Virus record (IMG/VR): IMGVR_UViG_3300047322_001347
Span: 1 to 24,491 of that record
Length of the DNA: 24,491 nt
DNA from: a virus
Reading direction: 5' to 3' (one strand)
The notes beneath the pieces were generated by a model. That model was given only the letters and a program-made list of their open reading frames with translations. It was not told the DNA's origin and did no database searches. Made by a program: the position numbers and the translations under genes. The number at the start of each line of letters is the position of its first letter. The first letter of the stretch is position 1. Positions 1-5,106 of this stretch are shown here, one piece after another.

Positions 1-1535
1 TCCTGCTCGGCCTCGATAGCGTCCAGCTCCTCGCGCATCTGCGCCAGCAGCGGCACTGCGGCAGCGTACTGGCGTTCCATGTCGGCCGTGACATCGAGCA
101 CGACGTCGAGCTCGGCGAGTTGCCCCTGCACACGCGCGATGTCCTGTGCATTCGCGAGCAGGTCCTCCTCGATCTCGTCCAGACGTGCCCCCTGGCGTCG
201 CTGCTGACGGAGATGCAGGCGTGCCTGCTCGTAGGTGACCAACTGCTTGTGCAGCGTGTCGCGGCGCGTCTGTTGGCCGACACTGTGCTCCTGACGATCG
301 CGCAGCTTCTCCTTTGCCTGCTCAAAGGCAGCGCTCGGGTTGCGGATCTTCCAGGCCAGGTCGGCCCAGACGGCGCTTTCTACCAACTGGGCGGGCAGCA
401 TGCGAGCAGTGCAGGGCTCACCACCGCGGCGCCGGCTTTTCTTGGTGCCGTTGCACTTGTAGTACGGGTGCCTGTTGGACATGGCACCCGTGTAGCGCAT
501 GCCGCAGTCGCAGCGGATCTTGCCGCGTAGGAGGTACGTATAGCCGTCGTCGCGGTCACCCTTCCATGCGTTGCGCTCCTGCATCTTTGTGTTGGCCTCC
601 TGCCACAGGGGGACCGTAACGAGCGCAGGAACCTGCTGGGTGTGTTCGACTGCGGCAGCGGCTCCCTCAAAGCTCAACAGGCGATCACCACGGTACGTCT
701 CGTTGCGGATCGTCTCCCAGACACGAACGTGATTCCACGGCAGCGCCTCGACAGACTCGGTCACAGACTCGCGCTTTTTGTTCCACCAGCGGCGCGGCGT
801 GCGGACACCGAGCTCGCCCAGCCAATCGGCGACCTGGTACGTCGACTCGCCAGCCTTGATGCGCTCAAACAACTCGCTGACCAGGTCCGCCTCACTGACG
901 CCAACCTCAGGCACGAGCGTGTCGTTGGGCACCAGCAGACCTGTGGGCGTGACCTTGTACCCGAAGGGCACCTGGCCATTCACGAACTTGTCCTCCCTGG
1001 CGACGCGTAATTTGCCGCCCATCGTGCGCGTGGCAATCGTGGAACGCTCGAGCTCGGCGATGCTGCCGAGCAGCTGGAAGACGAAAATACCGAAGGCCTG
1101 CATCGGTCCTGGACGCGTGTCGAAGGGCTCGGTCGCCGACGTAATCGCCACGCCCAGGCGCTCGAGGTCATCGTGCGCCTGCAGCAGGACAGATGCCTTC
1201 CTCCCGAGACGGTCGACCTTATAGAGCACCAGCACGTCGAACTGCCGGTCACGGGCAAGCTCGAGCACACGGGCGCCGCCAGGTCGGTCTGCAAGCGGCA
1301 GCGCGCCCGACCAGCCCTCGTCGACGATCTCGGTGACGAGTTGCATGGGTACGGGACCACTACCCTCGAAATCGGGGCGGAAGCGTCCGCGGAGATAGTC
1401 GAGCTGCAGTTCGATCGTGTTCTGGTCGGCCTGCTCATCAGTCGACACACGACAGTAGAAGACGACGCGTTGGAGCGAGCGCGCGACCGATTGGACAAGG
1501 TGCAGTTTGCTACGGCGCCGAGTGGCGGAGGTCAT
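1..1535 (-). CDS. Large serine recombinase (phage integrase), C-terminus cut by window edge
   Basis: Site-specific recombinase that would integrate and excise the phage through a covalent 5'-phosphoserine intermediate. Reading leftward from ATG 1535, the catalytic motif CRVSTDEQ places the nucleophile at Ser31. The resolvase-type helix YKVDRLGR follows at about residue 105, then a recombinase domain (VADWLGELGVRTPRRWWNKK) and a Cys zinc ribbon (KIRCDCGMRY ... YKCNGT) near residues 338-365. A Gln/Arg/Glu-rich coiled coil then runs to the window edge. At least 511 codons are open with no stop, a normal size for this family. ATG 1535 is the first possible start after an in-frame TGA. The gene points the same way as the small XRE regulator, 111 bp away. 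Catalytic and zinc residues look intact, so activity is plausible. Family assignment is secure; the C-terminal end is not visible. Confidence 0.95.
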   Translation of the reverse strand, partial: MTSATRRRSKLHLVQSVARSLQRVVFYCRVSTDEQADQNTIELQLDYLRGRFRPDFEGSGPVPMQLVTEIVDEGWSGALPLADRPGGARVLELARDRQFDVLVLYKVDRLGRKASVLLQAHDDLERLGVAITSATEPFDTRPGPMQAFGIFVFQLLGSIAELERSTIATRTMGGKLRVAREDKFVNGQVPFGYKVTPTGLLVPNDTLVPEVGVSEADLVSELFERIKAGESTYQVADWLGELGVRTPRRWWNKKRESVTESVEALPWNHVRVWETIRNETYRGDRLLSFEGAAAAVEHTQQVPALVTVPLWQEANTKMQERNAWKGDRDDGYTYLLRGKIRCDCGMRYTGAMSNRHPYYKCNGTKKSRRRGGEPCTARMLPAQLVESAVWADLAWKIRNPSAAFEQAKEKLRDRQEHSVGQQTRRDTLHKQLVTYEQARLHLRQQRRQGARLDEIEEDLLANAQDIARVQGQLAELDVVLDVTADMERQYAAAVPLLAQMREELDAIEAEQ

Positions 1536-1604
1536 GGCCGCGCGTCTTTGGTTGGTACACTCGCCATTGCAGGTTCAGTCCTTTCACACTGTTGGATCTG
1601 CCAC

Positions 1605-1638
1605 TGCCCCGGCCGTAGCGACACCACGGTGCGGGGCA
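1605..1638. other. Inverted repeat between integrase and regulator: attP or terminator candidate
   Basis: Arms TGCCCCG (1605-1611) and CGGGGCA (1632-1638) pair over 7 bp. An inner 4-bp stem (CCGT 1613-1616 with ACGG 1626-1629) encloses a 9-nt loop. Read rightward, it is followed by a T run at 1644-1648, as in an intrinsic terminator, but no rightward gene precedes it. Large serine recombinases use attP sites of about 50 bp with imperfect inverted arms, often beside the integrase gene. This repeat lies 70 bp upstream of the integrase start, so attP is an alternative. The sequence alone does not decide between them. Confidence 0.3.
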
Positions 1639-1646
1639 ACTTCTTT

Positions 1647-1862
1647 TTATCCGATGGTGAGTTTGGTAGGGGCGACGCCGAGCGCACGCGCGACCGCGCG
1701 CACTGTCGATGGTTGCACACGAGCACCGCGCTCAAGACGGATCACTGCAACGCGACCGATACGAGCGCGCTTGGCGAGTTGAAGTTGAGTCAATGCTTGC
1801 TGCAGACGCAGGCTTCGCACCCGCCGTCCGATAGGGTCCTGGATATCTAACGTGTTCGACAC
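1647..1862 (-). CDS. Small XRE-family (Cro/CI-type) DNA-binding regulator
   Basis: A 71-residue protein that is almost entirely one helix-turn-helix domain. The first motif helix is TQLQLAK (residues 25-31), the recognition helix is near GRVAVIRLE (36-44), then comes the family's RLERG turn and a closing helix ending in ALGVAPTKL. It probably binds the phage operators and controls the lysogeny decision, the integrase, or both. I chose GTG 1862 as the start. The frame stays open to an ATG at 1964, but that extension runs through the divergent promoter and adds no domain. GTG 1862 lies only 7 bp from a leftward -10-like box, so the message may be leaderless. No dimerisation or peptidase domain is present, so it is not a full LexA/CI repressor. 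HTH assignment is firm; repressor role is inferred. Confidence 0.8.
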   Translation of the reverse strand: MSNTLDIQDPIGRRVRSLRLQQALTQLQLAKRARIGRVAVIRLERGARVQPSTVRAVARALGVAPTKLTIG

Positions 1863-1864
1863 GT
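1850..1864. promoter_or_regulatory. Probable operator: perfect 6-3-6 inverted repeat
   Basis: ACGTGT-TCG-ACACGT is a perfect inverted repeat over 15 bp. It overlaps the GTG start of the XRE gene (1860-1862) and lies 12 bp from the -35 box of the rightward promoter. ACGTGTTC also recurs as a direct repeat (1850-1857 and 1861-1868), 11 bp or about one helical turn apart. Size and position fit autorepression by the XRE protein. Binding is inferred. Confidence 0.55.
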
Positions 1865-1868
1865 GTTC

Positions 1869-1899
1869 ATTGTATGTTGCGCGTATGTAGCGCCTGCAA
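1869..1899 (-). promoter_or_regulatory. Possible leftward promoter giving a leaderless regulator mRNA
   Basis: On the minus strand, TTGCAG (1899-1894) and TACAAT (1874-1869) lie 19 bp apart, longer than ideal. The predicted start point, about 7 bp past the -10 box, coincides with GTG 1862, so the mRNA would start at or next to the start codon. It overlaps the rightward promoter, so the two would compete for polymerase. Confidence 0.4.
1872..1893. repeat. Tandem 11-bp repeat inside the early promoter
   Basis: GTATGTTGCGC (1872-1882) is followed directly by GTATGTAGCGC (1883-1893), identical at 10 of 11 positions. The -35 hexamer TTGCGC forms the end of the first copy; the second copy lies in the promoter spacer. 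An 11-bp period puts both copies on the same DNA face, as expected for cooperative regulator binding. Function is inferred. Confidence 0.5.
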
Positions 1900-1905
1900 T
1901 ATACT
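1877..1905 (+). promoter_or_regulatory. Rightward early promoter
   Basis: The -35 box TTGCGC (1877-1882) and -10 box TATACT (1900-1905) are separated by exactly 17 bp. This sits in the only AT-richer gap between the divergent regulator and the first early gene. Transcription would begin near 1912 and give a leader of about 76 nt before ATG 1988. The overlap with the tandem repeat suggests repression. Confidence 0.6.
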
Positions 1906-1920
1906 TGCGCCATGCAAAGA

Positions 1921-1968
1921 GAGCAGGCCAGTGTTGAAGCCACCAGCCTGCTCGAGGCCAACACCTGG
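1921..1968 (+). promoter_or_regulatory. Early-operon leader with two interleaved stems
   Basis: Stem A pairs GAGCAGGC (1921-1928) with GCCTGCTC (1946-1953), 8 bp perfect. Stem B pairs GTGTTG (1931-1936) with CAACAC (1959-1964) and extends by CCA/TGG (1928-1930 with 1966-1968) past one bulged base. The halves interleave as A-B-A'-B', so they are either exclusive alternatives or a strained pseudoknot. A GGAG (1967-1970) upstream of ATG 1988 touches stem B. A regulatory role is inferred. Confidence 0.35.
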
Positions 1969-1987
1969 AGTTAGACAGGCATCAGCC

Positions 1988-2341
1988 ATGAACAGCGTAT
2001 CTCTCAAGCGCCTCACCAGTTTCGACTACGCCGTCGGCATCGGCTTCACCGAAGCCTGGGTCAACCCCGCCGTCGTCGCCTACGTCGCCCCGCGCAAACG
2101 CTACGACTCGAAGTCGGACCGCCATTCCTTCGACGGCACGCTCATCTACTTCATGGAGGAAGCCGGCGTGCTCGCGGTCAAGGAGCCCATCGGGCAGGTC
2201 GTCGCACTGCTGCAGAGCGGCAGCAACGGCATCTGCCGCGACTGCTACCAGGTCATCGAGTCGTGGGCAAGTCTGTGCGAGGACTGCCGCCGAGGCCAGC
2301 ACAATGGCGTGCACCCCGACCCTGAAGAGGCGCTCGCATGA
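1988..2341 (+). CDS. Small Cys4 (zinc-ribbon-like) early protein
   Basis: First gene of the rightward early operon, 117 residues. The N-terminal two thirds has no motif I recognise (MNSVSLKRLTSFDYAVGIGF; YFMEEAGVLAVKEPIGQVV). The C-terminal part holds four cysteines at 83, 86, 97 and 100, spaced C-x2-C-x10-C-x2-C, typical of a structural zinc site. I took ATG 1988 because it follows the leader; the open frame upstream to 1874 crosses the promoter. Its stop overlaps the next start in an ATGA junction, so the two genes are translationally coupled. It could be a small DNA- or protein-binding early regulator. No specific function can be assigned. Confidence 0.8.
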   Translation: MNSVSLKRLTSFDYAVGIGFTEAWVNPAVVAYVAPRKRYDSKSDRHSFDGTLIYFMEEAGVLAVKEPIGQVVALLQSGSNGICRDCYQVIESWASLCEDCRRGQHNGVHPDPEEALA

Positions 2342-2634
2342 GCGCCACTCTGGACCAGCAGCCCGATCTCTGGGACGGGCTCGAGGAAACGTTTCTTGAG
2401 CCTCCTGCCGCGGCCGGCAGCTCCGCACCGTCGAGCGTCGTGCTGCAGCCCGTCGCGCCGCAGAGCTCCGTCGAGATCGCTGACAGCGCGTCAGGTCCGC
2501 GGCTGGTGGTCAAGTGCTACTCCAGCGATGCGCGCGAGGCAATGGCGATGGCGCTGACGCTCTACGCCGAGTCGCGGCGCCAGCTCGGCCTCGACGACTC
2601 ACCGTCACTGCGCCTGGCGGACCGTCGCGCGTGA
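2338..2634 (+). CDS. Hypothetical early protein, 98 aa
   Basis: Second gene of the early operon, joined to its neighbours by a 4-bp ATGA overlap at the front and a GTGA overlap at the back. The N-terminal half is low-complexity and rich in Ala, Pro, Ser and Glu (residues 18-55), probably disordered. A short helical segment follows (VVKCYSSDAREAMAMALTLYAESRRQLG, given here only as residues 57-84), then a basic tail ending RLADRRA. I do not recognise the family. Tight coupling to the next gene, which may be an OB-fold protein, suggests related work, but this is context only. Frame choice is supported by the overlaps on both sides and by strong third-position GC bias. Confidence 0.7.
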   Translation: MSATLDQQPDLWDGLEETFLEPPAAAGSSAPSSVVLQPVAPQSSVEIADSASGPRLVVKCYSSDAREAMAMALTLYAESRRQLGLDDSPSLRLADRRA

Positions 2635-3026
2635 TCGGCACTAACGGGCACCACTCGAGCGACTCCGAGTCGCAGGGGCTCGTCGAGGGAACGGTCGAAG
2701 CCGTCAACGCCCGCGGCATCAAAATCCGCGGCGAGTGGTTCAACGTCTCGCAGTTCAAGCCGCTGCCACTGCCGGAAGTCGGCGAGTACGTGCGGCTGAA
2801 GCTGCAGGCAAAGGGTTTCATCGACAACGTCGAGGTAGTCAAGGGTGCCCACGACCCTGAAACTCCCACAGTTTTGAGTGCCAGGGACGACCGCATTGCA
2901 CGGCTCGCGGTGCTCAAAGCAGCGGCGCAGTTCTGCGGGCTCTGGGGTCAGTCACGGGAAGAGATCAAGTCCGACCATGTCCTGCTGCTTGCGGACAAGT
3001 GGCTCAAATGGGTCGAAGGGGAATAA
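2631..3026 (+). CDS. Possible OB-fold (ssDNA-binding-like) early protein
   Basis: 131 residues from GTG 2631, which shares a GTGA junction with the preceding stop. The open frame extends upstream, but only through the coding region of the previous gene. After a Ser/Asp-rich lead, residues 17-70 alternate short beta strands (LVEGTVEAVNARGIKIRG, then GEYVRLKLQ and IDNVEVV), the pattern of a small OB-like barrel. The C-terminal 50 residues are helical (RIARLAVLKAAAQFCGLW; VLLLADKWLKWVE). A barrel plus C-terminal helical bundle is seen in some phage single-strand-binding or annealing accessory proteins; this match is by eye only. It is the only candidate for DNA metabolism in this arm besides the methyltransferase. 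The reading frame is well supported, the function weakly. Confidence 0.7.
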   Translation: MIGTNGHHSSDSESQGLVEGTVEAVNARGIKIRGEWFNVSQFKPLPLPEVGEYVRLKLQAKGFIDNVEVVKGAHDPETPTVLSARDDRIARLAVLKAAAQFCGLWGQSREEIKSDHVLLLADKWLKWVEGE

Positions 3027-3030
3027 TCAA

Positions 3031-3342
3031 ATGAACACGACCGAAGAGGGACAGACGTGGATCGACATCGTCAACAGCCCCGAATGGAAAGCCCGCTCGC
3101 TGGAATTTGAAGCCGAGCGCAAATCGTATTGGGACAGCCTGCCGTGGTGGGAAAGACACAGCGACGCGGTCAGTGGCATCAAAGCGCTGGCCTTCGTCCT
3201 CATCGGCATGCCCATACTCGGGCTTGCTGTTGGCGCGCTCTCAATGGTTGTTCTCAGTAACGCGGCAACTGCGGTCGTGTTCGGTTTGGTCGCAATCCTG
3301 ATTCTGTTCGGCAATACCTGGACACATGGCGACGTCAAGTAA
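3031..3342 (+). CDS. Small membrane protein with two predicted TM helices
   Basis: 103 residues from ATG 3031, preceded by a purine-rich ribosome site (AAGGGGA, about 3016-3022). The open frame further upstream overlaps the previous gene and was not used. The N-terminal 48 residues are soluble and charged, with a Trp-rich patch (SYWDSLPWWERHS, residues 32-44). Two hydrophobic helices follow, about 52-75 and 78-94, joined by a very short turn, so both ends should face the same side. Early expression away from the lysis genes argues against a main holin. Superinfection exclusion or lysogenic conversion would be plausible roles, but this is inference. It overlaps the next gene by 17 bp. Confidence 0.7.
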   Translation: MNTTEEGQTWIDIVNSPEWKARSLEFEAERKSYWDSLPWWERHSDAVSGIKALAFVLIGMPILGLAVGALSMVVLSNAATAVVFGLVAILILFGNTWTHGDVK

Positions 3343-3508
3343 GACGCTCCGCTGGGTGGAATGGGCGTGCGCGCCGATCCTGGGGTTAACCGTGGTGTTC
3401 TCGTGGGCCCACATGGAGTACGGCACCGCGGTCATCGTCGGCATCTGCGCCGGCTTCGTGCTCGGTATCCAGCTCGGCGCCACCTTCGTGAAATCGAGGT
3501 ATCGCTAA
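3326..3508 (+). CDS. Second small membrane protein, 60 aa, two TM helices
   Basis: 60 residues starting at ATG 3326, inside the end of the preceding membrane-protein gene (17-bp overlap), and ending in a TAATG junction with the next gene. Hydrophobic helices are about 11-29 (VEWACAPILGLTVVFSWAH) and 33-54. The tail is short and basic (KSRYR), which should keep the C-terminus in the cytoplasm. Pairing and overlap with the previous gene suggest the two products act together in the membrane. The family is not recognised. Alternatives are an accessory holin or antiholin, or an exclusion protein. Confidence rests on the overlaps and the clear hydrophobic pattern. Confidence 0.65.
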   Translation: MATSSKTLRWVEWACAPILGLTVVFSWAHMEYGTAVIVGICAGFVLGIQLGATFVKSRYR

Positions 3509-3888
3509 TGACGGATATATCTAGCAAACAATGTGCATGCGGGAGTTACCACGAACTGACTCACCCGCATTTTGGAACGATGTACACCGCCGCAGGTAAC
3601 GATCCTGGCGTGCGCGTGCTTGTTCTTCTTAATCAGAATTCTAAACTCCGCGCCGAGAATCAGAAGCTTCGCGCCGAAGTCGAGCGGCTAACGTTCCTGC
3701 ATGAGCAAGATCACAAGCTTGCCGACCGCTACCAAGAACACCGCGAAGCGGCTGAGTCCGAGGTCGAGCGGCTGCGGGCGGTCCTCGAAAAGATACTCGA
3801 CACTGCGCTGCCGTCGAGCACGTTCCGCATGCCACCCTACCTCGTTGAAGCCATCAAGGATGCCCTGCGCGATGCCCCTGATAGCTAA
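3508..3888 (+). CDS. Coiled-coil early protein with Cys/His-rich N-terminus
   Basis: 126 residues from ATG 3508, whose A is shared with the previous stop (TAATG). The N-terminus has a compact Cys/His cluster (KQCACGSYHELTHPHFG, residues 7-23) that could bind a metal. Residues about 43-97 form a strong heptad-type coiled coil, with a duplicated core phrase (KLRAENQKLRAEVERL and SEVERLRAVLEK). The C-terminal 25 residues form one more helix (YLVEAIKDALRDA). The first half of the gene is visibly AT-richer than its neighbours, and one copy of a 15-bp direct repeat lies within its first codons, hinting at separate acquisition. Function unknown; oligomeric DNA- or protein-binding is plausible. Confidence 0.7.
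   Translation: MTDISSKQCACGSYHELTHPHFGTMYTAAGNDPGVRVLVLLNQNSKLRAENQKLRAEVERLTFLHEQDHKLADRYQEHREAAESEVERLRAVLEKILDTALPSSTFRMPPYLVEAIKDALRDAPDS
3516..3530 (+). repeat. 15-bp direct repeat, copy 1
   Basis: TATATCTAGCAAACA, in codons 3-8 of the coiled-coil gene. An identical copy lies at 4074-4088, 558 bp away. The bases just upstream of the two copies are also partly alike (about 10 of 19). An exact AT-rich 15-mer is unlikely by chance in this GC-rich DNA. Confidence 0.75.
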
Positions 3889-4057
3889 ATGGAGGATCTG
3901 CCCGCACCATCAGAAGCCGGAGCGGTTCCAGTACGTGTGCTTCACCTGTGGCCGGTACGGCTGCGTGCGGCATTACCCAGAGTCTGGCCCCTATCGCGCA
4001 TGGATGTGTGAGACAGAGCGCAACAAGTTGCGTCGTAGCACGGCTAAGAGCGTTTGA
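3872..4057 (+). CDS. Small Cys/His-rich (zinc-finger-like) protein, 61 aa
   Basis: Starts at ATG 3872 inside the end of the coiled-coil gene (17-bp overlap) and ends at 4057. The open frame upstream lies within that gene and reads as a shadow. It has possible metal ligands Cys10, His12, His13, Cys23, Cys26, Cys31, His34 and Cys46 (WRICPHH; CFTCGRYGCVRHY). The C-terminus is basic (NKLRRSTAKSV). The size and Cys spacing suggest a single small treble-clef or ribbon domain, perhaps nucleic-acid binding. Together with the preceding gene it forms the segment bracketed by the 15-bp repeat. I do not recognise a named family. Confidence 0.65.
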   Translation: MPLIAKWRICPHHQKPERFQYVCFTCGRYGCVRHYPESGPYRAWMCETERNKLRRSTAKSV

Positions 4058-4076
4058 TAGCGATAAGTGCCGCTAT
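4057..4076. promoter_or_regulatory. Small inverted repeat ahead of the methyltransferase gene
   Basis: ATAGCG (4057-4062) and CGCTAT (4071-4076) form a 6-bp inverted repeat around an 8-nt centre. It lies in the 72-bp gap (4058-4129), the longest break in the early operon, and runs into the second 15-bp repeat. The gap is AT-richer than its surroundings and could hold a separate promoter or operator for the methyltransferase. I see no convincing -35/-10 pair. Confidence 0.3.
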
Positions 4077-4088
4077 ATCTAGCAAACA
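4074..4088 (+). repeat. 15-bp direct repeat, copy 2
   Basis: TATATCTAGCAAACA, identical to 3516-3530, here in the intergenic gap 42 bp before the methyltransferase start. The two copies enclose most of the coiled-coil gene and all of the 61-aa gene. Confidence 0.75.
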
Positions 4089-4129
4089 CAGAGCTATGCG
4101 TGGCGCCCAAAACCTGATTAACTTTCGCC

Positions 4130-4876
4130 ATGCCGCTCGTGCTTAGCCTCTTCCCCGGACTCGGTTTGCTGGACCTGGGCTTCGAGCGAGAGGGCTTCTG
4201 CGTCGTGCGCGGCCCAGACATTCTGTGGGGCGCCGATGTTCGCAGCTTCCACGCTCCTGAGGGTAGTTTCGAGGGCATCATCGGCGGGCCCCCGTGCCAG
4301 GTGTTCAGCCAGTTCCGCCACATCAACCCGCTCGCTGGTCAGAAGCACGGCAACCTCATCCCCGAGTTTGAGCGGCTCGTCGCCGAGGCGCGACCCGAGT
4401 GGTTCGTGATGGAGAACGTCCCAGCCGCGCCGGCGCCGGTCATCGCCGGCTACGCCATCCACTCGCAGGTCTTCGACAACCGCTGGCTCGGCGAGCCGCA
4501 GCGCCGCCGGCGCAGGATCTCGTTCGGTTGCCGCTCGTCGTTCCGCGCACTCCTGCTGGAAGAGGCCGTCTTCGAGTCGTTCGAGTACAGCGAAGCGGTG
4601 AACAGCGGAGCGCGGCTGGTCGGCGTGAAGCTGGGCGGCAGCGGCAAGGTAAAGCGCACCTATCGAACCGACGGGACCAGGCCGACCAGTGGAGTCGGTC
4701 CGCGCACCACGGTCGGCGACATGCTGGAGCTCCAAGGCGCGCCGCGCGACATGCTGGACGAGTCGCCGTTTACCGAAAGCGCCAAGCGCCAACTGATCGG
4801 CAACGGGGTGCCGGTGCCGCTCGCTCAGGCGATCGCTCGCGCCGTCAAACGCACCGTGTACGAAGTCGCCGCGTAG
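4130..4876 (+). CDS. DNA (cytosine-5) methyltransferase, compact orphan
   Basis: Transfers a methyl group from S-adenosylmethionine to C5 of cytosine in a specific DNA site. 248 residues with the C5 motifs in order: motif I FPGLGLLDLGF (8-18), motif IV GGPPCQVFS with catalytic Cys56, motif VI MENVP (94-98), motif VIII QRRRRR (124-129), and motif X GNGVPVPLAQAIARAV (224-239). Spacing from motif I to IV is short, and the recognition region between VIII and X (about 135-220) is small, so the enzyme is at the low end of the family range. No restriction endonuclease is nearby, which suggests protection of phage DNA from host restriction or epigenetic control. ATG 4130 has no clear ribosome site, but motif I begins at residue 6, so the true start cannot be much later. 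Confidence 0.93.
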   Translation: MPLVLSLFPGLGLLDLGFEREGFCVVRGPDILWGADVRSFHAPEGSFEGIIGGPPCQVFSQFRHINPLAGQKHGNLIPEFERLVAEARPEWFVMENVPAAPAPVIAGYAIHSQVFDNRWLGEPQRRRRRISFGCRSSFRALLLEEAVFESFEYSEAVNSGARLVGVKLGGSGKVKRTYRTDGTRPTSGVGPRTTVGDMLELQGAPRDMLDESPFTESAKRQLIGNGVPVPLAQAIARAVKRTVYEVAA

Positions 4877-4895
4877 GCACAATCCAAGTGCCGTT

Positions 4896-5045
4896 ATGAC
4901 TGATAAGCGCATCGAACCGTTCAGGACTTGGCGGCATGTGGTGGCCGAGTGGCTGTTCCGTCTGGCCTTCTGGGTACTGGACATGGAGAACCCCACGCTG
5001 CGCGTAAACGGGCGTCGTATCTATGGCCCCGACCAATCTTGGTAG
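4896..5045 (+). CDS. Small ORF of 49 aa after the methyltransferase
   Basis: ATG 4896 to TAG 5045, 19 bp after the methyltransferase stop and the last rightward gene before the terminator. The product is Trp/Phe- and Arg-rich, with an amphipathic stretch (RTWRHVVAEWLFRLAFWVL, residues 10-28) that could sit at a membrane surface or pack as one helix. The C-terminus reads VNGRRIYGPDQSW. I do not recognise it. Support is positional: same strand, short gap, continuous frame and sensible amino-acid composition. It could still be a chance ORF. Confidence 0.5.
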   Translation: MTDKRIEPFRTWRHVVAEWLFRLAFWVLDMENPTLRVNGRRIYGPDQSW

Positions 5046-5078
5046 CTATAACTGCCCTTAGGTCACGTAAGCTAGCAG

Positions 5079-5102
5079 CCTTGGGTGTTCACAGACCCGA
5101 GG
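5079..5102. other. Accessory hairpin beside the terminator
   Basis: CCTTGGGT (5079-5086) pairs with ACCCGAGG (5095-5102) over 8 bp with one G-T wobble and an 8-nt loop. It ends 4 bp before the main terminator stem. No T tract follows. It may aid termination or protect the 3' end of early transcripts. Confidence 0.35.
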
Positions 5103-5106
5103 AGTA

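Noticed and set aside
642-1850. Rightward ORFs opposite the integrase and regulator
   Set aside because: The minus-strand frame encodes clear serine recombinase motifs and an HTH, so these are shadows.
1862-1964. N-terminal extension of the XRE regulator to ATG 1964
   Set aside because: It would translate through the rightward promoter and tandem repeat and adds a Cys/Arg-rich tail with no domain. GTG 1862 gives a complete HTH protein.
4118-4996. 292-codon leftward ORF opposite the methyltransferase
   Set aside because: The plus-strand frame has all C5 methyltransferase motifs; the opposite product has none.
5079-5102. tRNA T-arm-like hairpin (GGGT ... TTCACAG ... ACCC)
   Set aside because: The loop has 8 nt with the stem set differently from a T-arm, and no acceptor, anticodon or D arm can be found beside it.
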